DNA from: Janthinobacterium lividum PAMC 25724
GTDB lineage: Bacteria > Pseudomonadota > Gammaproteobacteria > Burkholderiales > Burkholderiaceae_D
Direction: 5' to 3'
Assembly: GCA_000242815.2 (NCBI GenBank)
Contig: AHHB01000042.1
Coordinates: 186,001 to 250,000 of the forward strand
DNA length: 64,000 nucleotides
The position numbers and the translations under genes were made by a program. The notes below the pieces were generated by a model. The model was not told the DNA's origin and made no database searches. It saw nothing but the letters and a program-made list of their open reading frames with translations. Shown piece by piece: positions 9,810 through 18,366 of the stretch (position 1 is the first letter of the stretch; every line of letters starts with the position of its first letter).

Positions 9810-10041
9810 ATTCTACCCCAATATTATTTAAATGAATTATTTTTTATGCAATCGCGCGGACGTGCCTATCAGACAACTCTGCCGGGCTGAGGGAAAGAAA
9901 AGAACGTTTGCCAGCTTGCATGAAAAACAAACAGCGCTGGGCGATGGCGGACGGCAGACGGCGCGGTAGAGACAAAATGGGGGCCATGCTATTGCATTGC
10001 AACATGCCCCACCATCCCTTGCACAATTGAGCTGACCGGCC
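9810..10041. other. AT-rich intergenic stretch
   Basis: Together with the fabI leader this forms a gap of about 560 bp between fabI and the M64 peptidase gene. The part at 9810-9850 is strongly AT-rich and would suit promoter upstream contacts. The rest is downstream sequence of the M64 gene; I see no convincing terminator hairpin or gene in it. Confidence 0.4.
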
Positions 10042-11484
10042 TTATTTGCGAGGCGCCGCAGCGGGACGCGAATACAGGTCGATGATGCTGCTGATACCAT
10101 CCTGGCATACGGTGCAGAACGCCTCGCTACGGTCGAACATGATGCACTGCAGTTCGGGCCGGTAGTAGCCGGACGACTCGTAGTTGGCGCCTTCGAAGGC
10201 GCCAACGGCATGGCGCTGCGGCGCCGTGGAAAACAGTTGCTGCGTGTATGCCAGGTCGGCCTTGAACAAGTCGCTCATCTCGCTTTCCGGGCGGTTGGCC
10301 GCGCGCAGCGCGGCGCGCTGCTTCTGATACTCGCGCGCATGACTGTCGTACGCTTGCTTCGGCCACGGGGTAGGCAGCGGCGTGCCGGCCTTGACGTGGT
10401 GCTTCCATTTCAGCCTGGCCGGATCGCGCAGCGCCGTGGCGTTCGGCTCCCACGGTTCCTGCCGCTCGCCATTCGACTGATAGGCCACGGGCGAGGTGTA
10501 GTACTCGTCGGCCAGGCCGGCGAAATGGTGGCCAAATTCATGCACAAACAGATATTTTGCCCAATCGCTATTCGCTGCCGCCGTGCTGAACTGGCCGAAG
10601 ATACCGCCACCACCGTAGGTGTCGTTGTTGACCAGGATTTCAATGAATTCATACGGCGCATACTGCGCCAGGTCGCGCAGGGCGCGGTTATCCGTCGTCA
10701 GCACATAGCGCTCGCTGCCAAAGATATCGTAGCGCGTGCCCAGCGGCGACGCGTGATGCACGCCGGTCGATGGGCGCGATACGCCCGATTCCTGCGTCGG
10801 CGCGGCCATGGCCCATACATTGAAATCATTGGCCCGTTCGCGAAATGGCGACACCGTAAACAGGTGCTCGGCCAATTTGCGCGCCGTCGCTTCGAACTTG
10901 CCCATGTCGGCGGCCGTGTAGCCGTCGCCCATGATCAGCAGGTCGACCTTTTCGGACGATGGGCCACTGATGCGGATCGGGATCGGCTTGACGGGTGCCG
11001 GTGGCTGCTTGCGAATCACGTCCTGCGCCGCCGGGTCGACGTCGGTGCTCCATACAATGGAAAACAGGCCGCGCTCGTCGCGCTTCAAGATGCGCACGCG
11101 CGCGGGCTGCTCCGGCTGCGGGAAGCGCACCGATTCCTGGAAGGCGCGTGTGGTGGTTTTCGCTTCATCGGTGCTGGCCCATTCGCCAAAGATGGTGGAA
11201 AAACCGCGCGAGTACAGTAGCTTGCCCGACTTGATATCGACCACTTCCAGCAGGTTGTTGCCGCGATTGCTATCGTCGATGGGACGCGCCGGATTGCCCG
11301 GCCATGGCAGGGGCTCGACCAGCACGCGCTCGATCGCATAATGTTCGCCCAGTGCATTGCCGCTGTGCTGGTAATCGAGGCGCATGGTCGCTGGCAACGG
11401 CGCAGTGTCGGCCTGCGCGATAGGCAGCAGGCCGGTGGCCAGCGTCAGCGCGCAGAGGAGGGAGCGAATCGGGGTCTGCTGCAT
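10042..11484 (-). CDS. Secreted M64-family (IgA-peptidase-like) zinc metallopeptidase
   Basis: A 480-residue exported protein with a Sec signal peptide (MQQTPIRSLLCALTLATGLL, cut near AQA-DT). The zinc motif HEFGHH starts at His315, with Glu316 as general base and His319 as second ligand. Asp326 in GLADEYY is the likely third ligand, as in peptidase family M64. The region before the catalytic domain matches the family's N-terminal domain and contains SSEKVDLLIMGDGY. An upstream frame adds 53 codons, but the ATG at 11482-11484 has AGGA six bases upstream and directly precedes the signal peptide. It is divergent from the DUF418 gene. It would act in the periplasm or outside the cell; the target protein is unknown. 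Confidence 0.88.
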   Translation of the reverse strand: MQQTPIRSLLCALTLATGLLPIAQADTAPLPATMRLDYQHSGNALGEHYAIERVLVEPLPWPGNPARPIDDSNRGNNLLEVVDIKSGKLLYSRGFSTIFGEWASTDEAKTTTRAFQESVRFPQPEQPARVRILKRDERGLFSIVWSTDVDPAAQDVIRKQPPAPVKPIPIRISGPSSEKVDLLIMGDGYTAADMGKFEATARKLAEHLFTVSPFRERANDFNVWAMAAPTQESGVSRPSTGVHHASPLGTRYDIFGSERYVLTTDNRALRDLAQYAPYEFIEILVNNDTYGGGGIFGQFSTAAANSDWAKYLFVHEFGHHFAGLADEYYTSPVAYQSNGERQEPWEPNATALRDPARLKWKHHVKAGTPLPTPWPKQAYDSHAREYQKQRAALRAANRPESEMSDLFKADLAYTQQLFSTAPQRHAVGAFEGANYESSGYYRPELQCIMFDRSEAFCTVCQDGISSIIDLYSRPAAAPRK

Positions 11485-11707
11485 GTGATTCCTAAAACGA
11501 TAGAAAAACAGGTGAAGGGTACGGTTTCCCAAACAATCCGCATGCCTGCCGGCAGGCACGGGAACAAGCGCTGCGGCACATTGTAGCGACAGGAAGCGAG
11601 CGCGCAAAGCGCCCATTTCACCCGCTGCACTTGACCATGCCATCCAATCGCTGCATATTAAATCGACTAGTCAATTCATTGTATATTTAAAAGGACCGCA
11701 AGCCGCC
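11485..11707. promoter_or_regulatory. Divergent promoter region, M64 peptidase / DUF418 gene
   Basis: A 223-bp gap between two divergent start codons. Near the DUF418 side it is AT-rich and contains TATATT at 11682-11687 as a possible -10 element. It also holds the perfect 8-bp palindrome GACTAGTC at 11665-11672. No ORF or RNA gene is evident. Confidence 0.35.
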
Positions 11708-12973
11708 ATGCGCACCATCGATCCCGAGAAACACACGGCCCGCCGTGACGCCATGAGCAATGTACCCAGCACGCCATGCCCACGCATCGCCGACATCGAC
11801 GCCCTGCGCGGCTGCGCCCTGTTCGGCATCCTGGTGGTCAATATCGGCGCCTTTGCCACGCCCTGGTTTGGCCTTGGCTTGAGCGATCCGGCATTTCACG
11901 GCAGCGTGGACCGCGCCACGCACTTCCTCGTCGCACTGCTGTTCGAGACCAAGTTCTATCTCTTGTTTTCCTTCCTGTTCGGCTACAGCATCACCTTGCA
12001 GATGCAGGCTGCCGCGCGCGCCAATGCGCCGTTCGTGCCGCGCATGCTGCGCCGGCAAGCGGGCCTGTGGCTGATCGGTGCCCTGCATGCGGTGTTTCTG
12101 TTTCATGGCGACATACTCACCACCTATGCCGTGCTGGGCATGGTGCTGCTGGTACTGCACCGCTGCGGCGAACGCCAGGCACTATCGCTGGCCTTGATGC
12201 TCGTCACCGTCTGCGTCGGGTTCTGGGGGGCCATGGCCTGGCTGCAAAGCCTGCAGCCAGCGCACGCCGCCGCCCAGCAGGCCGTGTCCATGGCGCAGAA
12301 GGCGGCGAGCGCGCTAGCCGCCTACCGTGCCACGCCGGCCACCGTCATCACCCAGCATGTGCGCGAACTGAATGACATCTGGATCGTCTTGCTGCTGGTG
12401 CAGGCGCCCTGTGCGCTGGCCATGTTCCTGTGCGGCATGGCCGCCGGCAAGCGCGAGATGCTGCTGCACGCCAGCGATTATCTGCCGCTGCGCCGCCGCC
12501 TGCTATGGGCCGGCGCGCTGGCGGGATTGCCCTGCGCCGCATTCTATGCATGGACCTCGGTGTATGCAGACAGTCAGGCATGGCAAGTGGCGGGACTGGC
12601 CGTGGGACTGGCGAGCGCACCGCTGCTGGCGGGCGCCTACCTGGCGCTGGCGCTGGCCCTGTTCGGGCGCCTGCGTAATGGCACGCTGTTCGCCCTGCTA
12701 GCAGAGGCGGGCCGCATGGCACTGTCGAACTACCTGCTGCAGTCAGCCGTCTGCGCCTGGCTATTTCTCGCGTATGGCCTGCGGCTGATGGGCAGTGTCT
12801 CACCGCTAGGCGCCCTGGCGCTGGCCGTCATCATCTTCAGCCTGCAACTGCCACTGAGCCACTGGTGGCTGCGCGGCCATGCGTATGGCCCTGTCGAGTG
12901 GCTGCTCCGGGCCTTGACGAACGCCGCGTGGCCACGCTGGCGCCGCGCCAGCGCCAGCACTGGCTATTTGTAG
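11708..12973 (+). CDS. DUF418 / YeiB-family membrane protein
   Basis: A 421-residue polytopic membrane protein with about ten hydrophobic segments. The N-terminal DIDALRGCALFGILVVNI is the hallmark of the YeiB/DUF418 family, and the C-terminal half (GRMALSNYLLQS, HWWLRGHAYGPVEWLLR) matches the DUF418 domain. Members are proposed to be transporters or membrane acyltransferase-like proteins, without firm function. The ATG at 11708 has AAGGA 12 bases upstream; a second ATG at 11753 would remove a polar tail. It converges with the cyanophycinase gene: the two stop codons overlap by 10 bp, so the genes share their 3' ends with no room for a terminator. Confidence 0.88.
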   Translation: MRTIDPEKHTARRDAMSNVPSTPCPRIADIDALRGCALFGILVVNIGAFATPWFGLGLSDPAFHGSVDRATHFLVALLFETKFYLLFSFLFGYSITLQMQAAARANAPFVPRMLRRQAGLWLIGALHAVFLFHGDILTTYAVLGMVLLVLHRCGERQALSLALMLVTVCVGFWGAMAWLQSLQPAHAAAQQAVSMAQKAASALAAYRATPATVITQHVRELNDIWIVLLLVQAPCALAMFLCGMAAGKREMLLHASDYLPLRRRLLWAGALAGLPCAAFYAWTSVYADSQAWQVAGLAVGLASAPLLAGAYLALALALFGRLRNGTLFALLAEAGRMALSNYLLQSAVCAWLFLAYGLRLMGSVSPLGALALAVIIFSLQLPLSHWWLRGHAYGPVEWLLRALTNAAWPRWRRASASTGYL

Positions 12974-14217
12974 CGGTACAGCGGCTGGCGCAGCTGGATC
13001 GGCCGGATATCGAGGCGCAGTTTCAACACCGAATACGCTTCCGCCTCGGTCGAGCTGTAACCGACGCTGTTGACCGTTTTACTGAAGCGGAACTCGAAGC
13101 CCAGGTCCGGATATGGATCGCGCGGGTTGCCGAAAGCGATGCCGATGGCTTCCTGCTGCGCGTTGTCAATCAGGTTGCCCATCAGGTCGAGCACGGCGTT
13201 ATTGCCAAGAATATCGTTGGTAAACACCGGCTCGCGCATGTCGGGCTGGTTCGGATCGAGCTTGTTGTCAGCCTTGTCCGGCGAGGGCGTGAACGCACGC
13301 GTAACGAGATTGAATTTGTCGCCCCGGTCCAGATAACTGATGGCAGCGTTGCTGATATTGAAGTTTTTCACGCCACGGTCACTGATGGCGCCCGACAGGT
13401 CGATCAGCAAGGCACCGCTATAGCCGATGACTTCCACGTCGCGCATGGCGTCAACCACCATGGCGCTGTTTTCATCGATGCCCAGTCCAAGGTGATAGCC
13501 TTTTTTCAGCATCACGGGAATCATGCGCGCAAAGCGTCCGCGCACCAGCAGATGCTGGTCCACAAAAACATCGCTGCCGATGAAGCCCAGTCCAGGTGCG
13601 ATCTCGCGGCCATCTGTCACGCCCATCTTGAGCATGTCCAGCACGGGCTTGGCGTCATAAAACATGGTGGTGCTCATGATGGCGGCGCCGGCGCTGGAAC
13701 CGGCGATCACGCCGCCGTTGCGATAGACCGACCAAATGGCTTCCAGCGCGGCCGTCCGGCTGCCGTCCGCGCGCAGCAGCGCTTGCGTGATGCGCCCCTG
13801 GTCGCCGCCCGCAAAATAGATGCCGGTGGCCGACTTGATCTGCGTGACGATGGCCGGATCTTCGGCTGCCTTGCGGTAATCGCGATTGGGCAGCTTGACG
13901 GCAAGCGGTACGAAAAAGGCATCGGCACCATATTGATTGAGTTTTTTAATGATGCTTTCACCCGATTTTTCCGGGTTCATCGCGGCCGAGGCCAGCACGG
14001 CGATGCGCGCGCCTGGCCCGCCCGACAACTTGACGATGCGCTGCCAGACTTCGGCATTGTCGGCGCGCAGGCCGCCGCCGATGATGACGAGGGTGCCCTG
14101 CGGAGCGCTGCCGATGGCACTGGCGCCAGGCGCCGCCACGGCATGGATGCTGCACAATGCCAGCGCAAACAGCAGCGCGGCGAGGAAGGTCTGATACAGG
14201 CTTGAAGATGATTTCAT
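12964..14217 (-). CDS. Exported cyanophycinase (CphE-type, peptidase family S51)
   Basis: Hydrolyses the storage polymer cyanophycin to beta-Asp-Arg dipeptides. From the ATG at 14215-14217 (GAGAGG a few bases upstream) the protein has 417 residues and begins with a Sec signal peptide, unlike the cytoplasmic CphB type. The nucleophile motif AGSSAGA places Ser175 in the S51 elbow. GTLVIIGGGLRADN and FAGGDQGRI are family motifs. The C-terminal 150 residues extend beyond CphB, as expected for the secreted CphE type. It is the last gene of the rpiR-TonB receptor-cyanophycinase transcription unit. A broader dipeptidase E-like role cannot be ruled out. Confidence 0.88.
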   Translation of the reverse strand: MKSSSSLYQTFLAALLFALALCSIHAVAAPGASAIGSAPQGTLVIIGGGLRADNAEVWQRIVKLSGGPGARIAVLASAAMNPEKSGESIIKKLNQYGADAFFVPLAVKLPNRDYRKAAEDPAIVTQIKSATGIYFAGGDQGRITQALLRADGSRTAALEAIWSVYRNGGVIAGSSAGAAIMSTTMFYDAKPVLDMLKMGVTDGREIAPGLGFIGSDVFVDQHLLVRGRFARMIPVMLKKGYHLGLGIDENSAMVVDAMRDVEVIGYSGALLIDLSGAISDRGVKNFNISNAAISYLDRGDKFNLVTRAFTPSPDKADNKLDPNQPDMREPVFTNDILGNNAVLDLMGNLIDNAQQEAIGIAFGNPRDPYPDLGFEFRFSKTVNSVGYSSTEAEAYSVLKLRLDIRPIQLRQPLYRYK

Positions 14218-14367
14218 GATGCCTCTCGAATACAAGAAAAGTGGCGCACGCTTGTTGATACAGGCGCGCGCCCTTGCTGCCTATGCTGCTTGCAACCCAA
14301 CTCCATCGAAAACGATATTACCGTCTGCATGTGACAGCGGTATTGCGGTATCTCCTGCTCTTCGGCC

Positions 14368-17130
14368 CTATTTGAAGCTGTAATTGGCACTGGCATAGAA
14401 ACGCCGGCCACGCGGGTCAGAATAGCTGGGGTCATAGCCAGACAGAAAAAAGTACGCCTGGTTCGAGTAGGACGGGCTGGTGTTGAACAGGTTCTGTATG
14501 CCCGCGCGCAGCTTGAACTGCTGGCTGAGTGCATACGCGCCCGACATATCCCACAGCGTGTAGGCCTTCACCCGGTTCGGCTTGACCACGCTGCCGTCAT
14601 CGGTGTTGATGGCCGAATTCTGATCACGATAAGCGCTCGAATAGGTGTTCGACAGGCTGGCCGAATACGCGCCGTTATCCCAGTCCAGCGTGATCGTATG
14701 GCGCCAGCGCTGTACCACGCCATCCGTGACAAAGGCATTCAGATTGCTGATGAAATCGTCTCCCGGGCTGGTCTGGATTTTCGAGTCGAGCACATAGGTG
14801 CCGCTCAGGTGTCCGCCGAAACGTCCCCATGCCGTTTTCACGCCATGCAGATCGGCCGTAATATCGAGGCCCGCAGCCTTTTGCGCGCCGCGGTTTTCCT
14901 TGCGCAGCTCGATATAGTCGATTTCATTGTCAGCGTTGCGGTGGACAAGGTCGCCGTATTTGGCCAGCTTGCCCAGAATGATATCGTCGCCGATTTCGCT
15001 GATCAGGTCCGTGCGCTTGATGTTCCAGTAATCAAAGCTGAAGGTCGAGTGCTGGCTCGGTTCCAGCACCATGCCGGCCGAGAACTGGCGGCTGCGCTCC
15101 GGTTTCAGCTTATCGTTGCTGTAGCGGCGCGTGTCCCAGTTTTGCGCGCAATCGGCATAATTGTTGTCCACGGTGGCGCACAGCACGGGATCCGGCAAGG
15201 TCGCCGTGCTGCTGTAGACGGTAGGGCGGTGCAGGTCCGACATCGACGGCGCGCGGAAGCCCTTGCCGGCCGAAGCGCGCATCAGCACTTGCTTGCTGGG
15301 CAGATAGGTCAGGCCCACCTTGGGGCTGAGGGCGCCACCGACCTGCTGGTAGTGATCGTAGCGGCCCGACAACTGCGCCTGCCATTGCTTGGTAAACGGC
15401 AGCAGCAATTCGCCGTAGACGGCTTGCACATTGCGACTGTCGCTAGTGGTCACGCCCCCTTCTGGCGCTTCATCGTTGGTAATATTATTACTCATCAACA
15501 ATGCGGATGGCCGGAAATCCGTACGCTCGCGGCGCACTTCGCCGCCCACGGCCAGCGCCATGTCGCCACCGCCCATGGGCATCAAGGCACGCGATACCTT
15601 GAAATCCAGGGCATCCATGACGCCGCGCGCATGCCGTACTTCGTCATTGACCTGGATGCTCTCGAGCAGCGCCTTGCCGGCCGCGCCAGACGGGCCGAAT
15701 GGATTGATGGTGCCATCCGTGATGCCCTTCTGTAGCTGGTCGGCCAGTAAGTAGCCGTGCGTGTCCTTGTCCCTGACCACGTTGACGCTGTGATTCAAGC
15801 CCACATCGTAATCCCAGCCGCCGACAGTGCCAGTGGCGCCGACTACATAACGCTGGCTTTCGCTGGTCAATTCGCTGGTGCGCATGCCAGCTTCGTTCAG
15901 GCGTATGCGCAGGGCCAGCGTGCCAGTCAAGCCGACGGCGTTCAACTGCGGCACCATGCTGGCGTCGATTTCGCCGTCTGGCCGCGCTGTCGATCCCACG
16001 TAATAGCTGCGCGAGCGGCTCAACGCCACCTCCGCATACAGCTGGTGATCGTTGTTCAACTTGAGGACGCCGCGAGTCAGTAGATTCTGCTTGTCCGTTT
16101 TCGGATACAGTTCGGTGTCGCCCATGTAGTTATAGGTACATGCATCGACACCACCCGTTCCAGCCGGCAGGTACACATTGGCCGGTCCGCTACAGCCTGG
16201 AATCGACAGATTGATCAAACGATTCGTGATCGGCTGGCCATTTAGCAGGAAGCCCTTTTCCTGCAGGTAGTCGCGCTGGTCGCGGCTCAGGCGAATATTC
16301 GCCGGACTGGTGTAACTGGACAGCAAATGCCCCAGGCGTTCCGGCACATGCAGGTTCGGAATGAACTTGCGCTGCGAGGTGTTCAGGCGGTCGGTTTTTT
16401 GCAGGTCGAGCACGGCAAATATATTGTAGCCATCCACAGCCAGGTCGCCCGTGCCGGCCGTGATGCTGGCCGTGCGCTTGCCGGCACCGCCCTCCTGCGT
16501 GCCGCTGCCGTAAGCGTTCAGTTCCACGCCCTGGTAATCCTTGCGCGTTATAAAATTGATGACGCCGCCGATGGCGTCCGTGCCATACAGGGCCGAAGCG
16601 CCGTCGAGCAGCACTTCCACGCGCTGCAGGGCAGCGGCCGGGATGTTATTCAAGTCCACGCCCGCATCGTCGCCGGGCGAGGCGAAGTTCGCCATGCGCC
16701 GGCCATTGAGCAGCACCAGCGTGGACGAGGTGCCCACACCGCGCAGATTGGCGCTGTTGAAGCCGCGCTGGTCGCCGCCCACGTTGATGCTGGCGCCATC
16801 GGTCAAGCCACCAACGTTGGCCGAGACGCGCGCCATCAGTTCGGCTGCCGTCGTCACGCCCGCCTTTTCGATATCGGCGCGCGTGATGACTTGCACCGGC
16901 AGCGCCGTCTCCGATTCCAGCCGCTTGATGGCTGAGCCCGTGATCTCCACGCGCTGCATCTTTTTCTGCGCCGGCTCCCCAGCCTGCTCCTGCTCCTGAG
17001 CCTGTGCGGCGCTGGCCAGCATGCCCAGCGCCGCCGATACGCTCAAGGCGCCCAGCGCCAGGCGCACGCCTTGCGCCAGCGCAGATTCGCGTGGCAATAC
17101 GCAAGCGCCATCTTGTCTTTTAATGTGCAT
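14368..17130 (-). CDS. TonB-dependent outer-membrane receptor
   Basis: A 920-residue receptor. It has a signal peptide ending near AQAQ, a plug domain beginning at VEITGSAIKR with VQVITRADIEKAG and the conserved LRGVG and LVLLNGRRM motifs, and a C-terminal 22-strand barrel ending in FYASANYSFK. The ATG at 17128-17130 has GGAGAG seven bases upstream; a longer frame of 13 extra codons lacks a good site. It lies between the RpiR regulator (35 bp upstream) and the cyanophycinase (150 bp downstream). I infer that it imports the dipeptides or oligomers released by that enzyme. Siderophore uptake is less likely because no iron genes or Fur-like site are near. Confidence 0.9.
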   Translation of the reverse strand: MHIKRQDGACVLPRESALAQGVRLALGALSVSAALGMLASAAQAQEQEQAGEPAQKKMQRVEITGSAIKRLESETALPVQVITRADIEKAGVTTAAELMARVSANVGGLTDGASINVGGDQRGFNSANLRGVGTSSTLVLLNGRRMANFASPGDDAGVDLNNIPAAALQRVEVLLDGASALYGTDAIGGVINFITRKDYQGVELNAYGSGTQEGGAGKRTASITAGTGDLAVDGYNIFAVLDLQKTDRLNTSQRKFIPNLHVPERLGHLLSSYTSPANIRLSRDQRDYLQEKGFLLNGQPITNRLINLSIPGCSGPANVYLPAGTGGVDACTYNYMGDTELYPKTDKQNLLTRGVLKLNNDHQLYAEVALSRSRSYYVGSTARPDGEIDASMVPQLNAVGLTGTLALRIRLNEAGMRTSELTSESQRYVVGATGTVGGWDYDVGLNHSVNVVRDKDTHGYLLADQLQKGITDGTINPFGPSGAAGKALLESIQVNDEVRHARGVMDALDFKVSRALMPMGGGDMALAVGGEVRRERTDFRPSALLMSNNITNDEAPEGGVTTSDSRNVQAVYGELLLPFTKQWQAQLSGRYDHYQQVGGALSPKVGLTYLPSKQVLMRASAGKGFRAPSMSDLHRPTVYSSTATLPDPVLCATVDNNYADCAQNWDTRRYSNDKLKPERSRQFSAGMVLEPSQHSTFSFDYWNIKRTDLISEIGDDIILGKLAKYGDLVHRNADNEIDYIELRKENRGAQKAAGLDITADLHGVKTAWGRFGGHLSGTYVLDSKIQTSPGDDFISNLNAFVTDGVVQRWRHTITLDWDNGAYSASLSNTYSSAYRDQNSAINTDDGSVVKPNRVKAYTLWDMSGAYALSQQFKLRAGIQNLFNTSPSYSNQAYFFLSGYDPSYSDPRGRRFYASANYSFK

Positions 17131-17165
17131 GGAAACTCTCCCCAATCGTCTATATTTAATTTTTG

Positions 17166-18164
17166 TCATAATTTTTGTACTGCCTTGCGTTGCCTCGATA
17201 CTGCTTTCCGGGGCCCCGGCACGCCATGCTCGCCGCCGTATAGATAGGCGGCGATGACTTCGCTCAGGCGGGCCGCTTTTTCAACGTTCTTCTTGTTCGA
17301 CACCATCAGCGCCACGGCCAGCGCCTCGATCATGGCCAGCGCCGTGCTGGCACTGCTGGGCAGGACAGGGTGCGTGCTTTGCGCATACAGCGCGTGATCG
17401 GCCAGTTCGGCCAGCGGCGACGCGGGAGAGTCGGTCAGCGCGACGATGCAGGCGCCGCGGTCGCGCGCGAAGCTGGCCAGGCCGATGCAGTCGAGCGTGT
17501 AACGGGGAAAGGAGATCACCGCCAGCACGTCTTGTGACGTCAGGTTGAGCAGATGCCCGGCCGCCACTTCCGAACCACCTGTGCCCACCACTTCGACCAC
17601 ATGCGGGCAAAACGGCTGCAGATGCTGCACCAGCATGCCCGCCAGGTTGGCCGACAGGCCAAAACCCATCACGTACACTACCCTGGCGCGCGTCAGGCGC
17701 CGCACCACGGCCTGCATGGCGGGCGGCGACAGGGCATCGGATGTGGCGGCGATGTTCGCAGCCGCATACTCCAGACTTTCCGTGATGGGTGATGTGGCGC
17801 GCACGCGCCGTTCTATCGTGCGGCGCAATTTGTCGACTGGCTGCAATAGCGATTGCAGCGTTTCAGCCATGGCGCCACGCATGGCCGAATAATTCTTCTG
17901 GCCGATGTCACGCGCGAAGCGGCTGATGGTGGCCGTCGATACCTGGCAACTATCGGCCAGTTCCTCGATGCCCAGCGCCGTCACGCGCATCTGGTTGCGC
18001 AGCAGGTAATCGGCGATCTGGCGCTGCGAAGTCGAGCCGCTGGTCAGCACGTGCATCAGCGTTTGCCCCAGCGACGATTGCGCGAAGGCAGCATCGGGCG
18101 ACGACAGGGTGGAGGCCACTGGCATGCGGGAGCTGTTACGGGCAGCACTGGCGGATGATTTCAT
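17166..18164 (-). CDS. MurR/RpiR-family transcriptional regulator
   Basis: A 332-residue regulator with an N-terminal RpiR helix-turn-helix domain (about residues 40-115; SCQVSTATISRFARDIG is the recognition region) and a C-terminal SIS domain (about 135-270; VMGFGLSANLAG, ISFPRYTLD). SIS domains in this family normally bind phosphosugars, but some members control amino-acid and nucleoside genes. Here the neighbours point to an amino-acid or dipeptide signal, which is inference. It is divergent from the AstE-like gene and leads the receptor-cyanophycinase unit, so it probably controls both arms. A basic tail of about 15 residues closes the protein. Confidence 0.9.
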   Translation of the reverse strand: MKSSASAARNSSRMPVASTLSSPDAAFAQSSLGQTLMHVLTSGSTSQRQIADYLLRNQMRVTALGIEELADSCQVSTATISRFARDIGQKNYSAMRGAMAETLQSLLQPVDKLRRTIERRVRATSPITESLEYAAANIAATSDALSPPAMQAVVRRLTRARVVYVMGFGLSANLAGMLVQHLQPFCPHVVEVVGTGGSEVAAGHLLNLTSQDVLAVISFPRYTLDCIGLASFARDRGACIVALTDSPASPLAELADHALYAQSTHPVLPSSASTALAMIEALAVALMVSNKKNVEKAARLSEVIAAYLYGGEHGVPGPRKAVSRQRKAVQKL

Positions 18165-18235
18165 GTCACTGGCGGCCTGTGTTCTTGTGCATCGAGAAAA
18201 AGGGATAAAAAGGCGAAAACGCGTCGCCGCGACTC

Positions 18236-18264
18236 ACTCTACGCATATCAAAAAGAAAACTCAA
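18236..18264 (-). promoter_or_regulatory. Candidate promoter of the rpiR-receptor-cyanophycinase unit
   Basis: Reading leftward, TTGAGT (complement of 18259-18264) and TAGAGT (complement of 18236-18241) are separated by exactly 17 bp. Each matches four of six consensus positions. It lies back-to-back with the rightward promoter. Confidence 0.35.
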
Positions 18265-18281
18265 CAATTATTTGTAACAGG

Positions 18282-18321
18282 ATTTTCATTGATTTACTTC
18301 GTGAAAATAATGCTACATAAT
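18282..18321 (+). promoter_or_regulatory. Promoter of the AstE-like/YfcC unit with overlapping inverted repeat
   Basis: TTTACT (18293-18298) and CATAAT (18316-18321), 17 bp apart, form a good sigma-70 promoter with a leader of about 39 nt to the ATG. The inverted repeat ATTTTCA-N13-TGAAAAT (18282-18308) straddles the -35 element and is a candidate operator for the divergent RpiR regulator. Confidence 0.45.
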
Positions 18322-18366
18322 CGACCGAAATCCATCAACCGCGCTCCGTTTTGGGGCGAATTCACC

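Noticed and set aside
9837-10211. Leftward frame of 124 codons overlapping the M64 gene end
   Set aside because: Ser/Arg/Pro/Cys-rich out-of-frame reading of the M64 gene and its downstream spacer, without a ribosome site.
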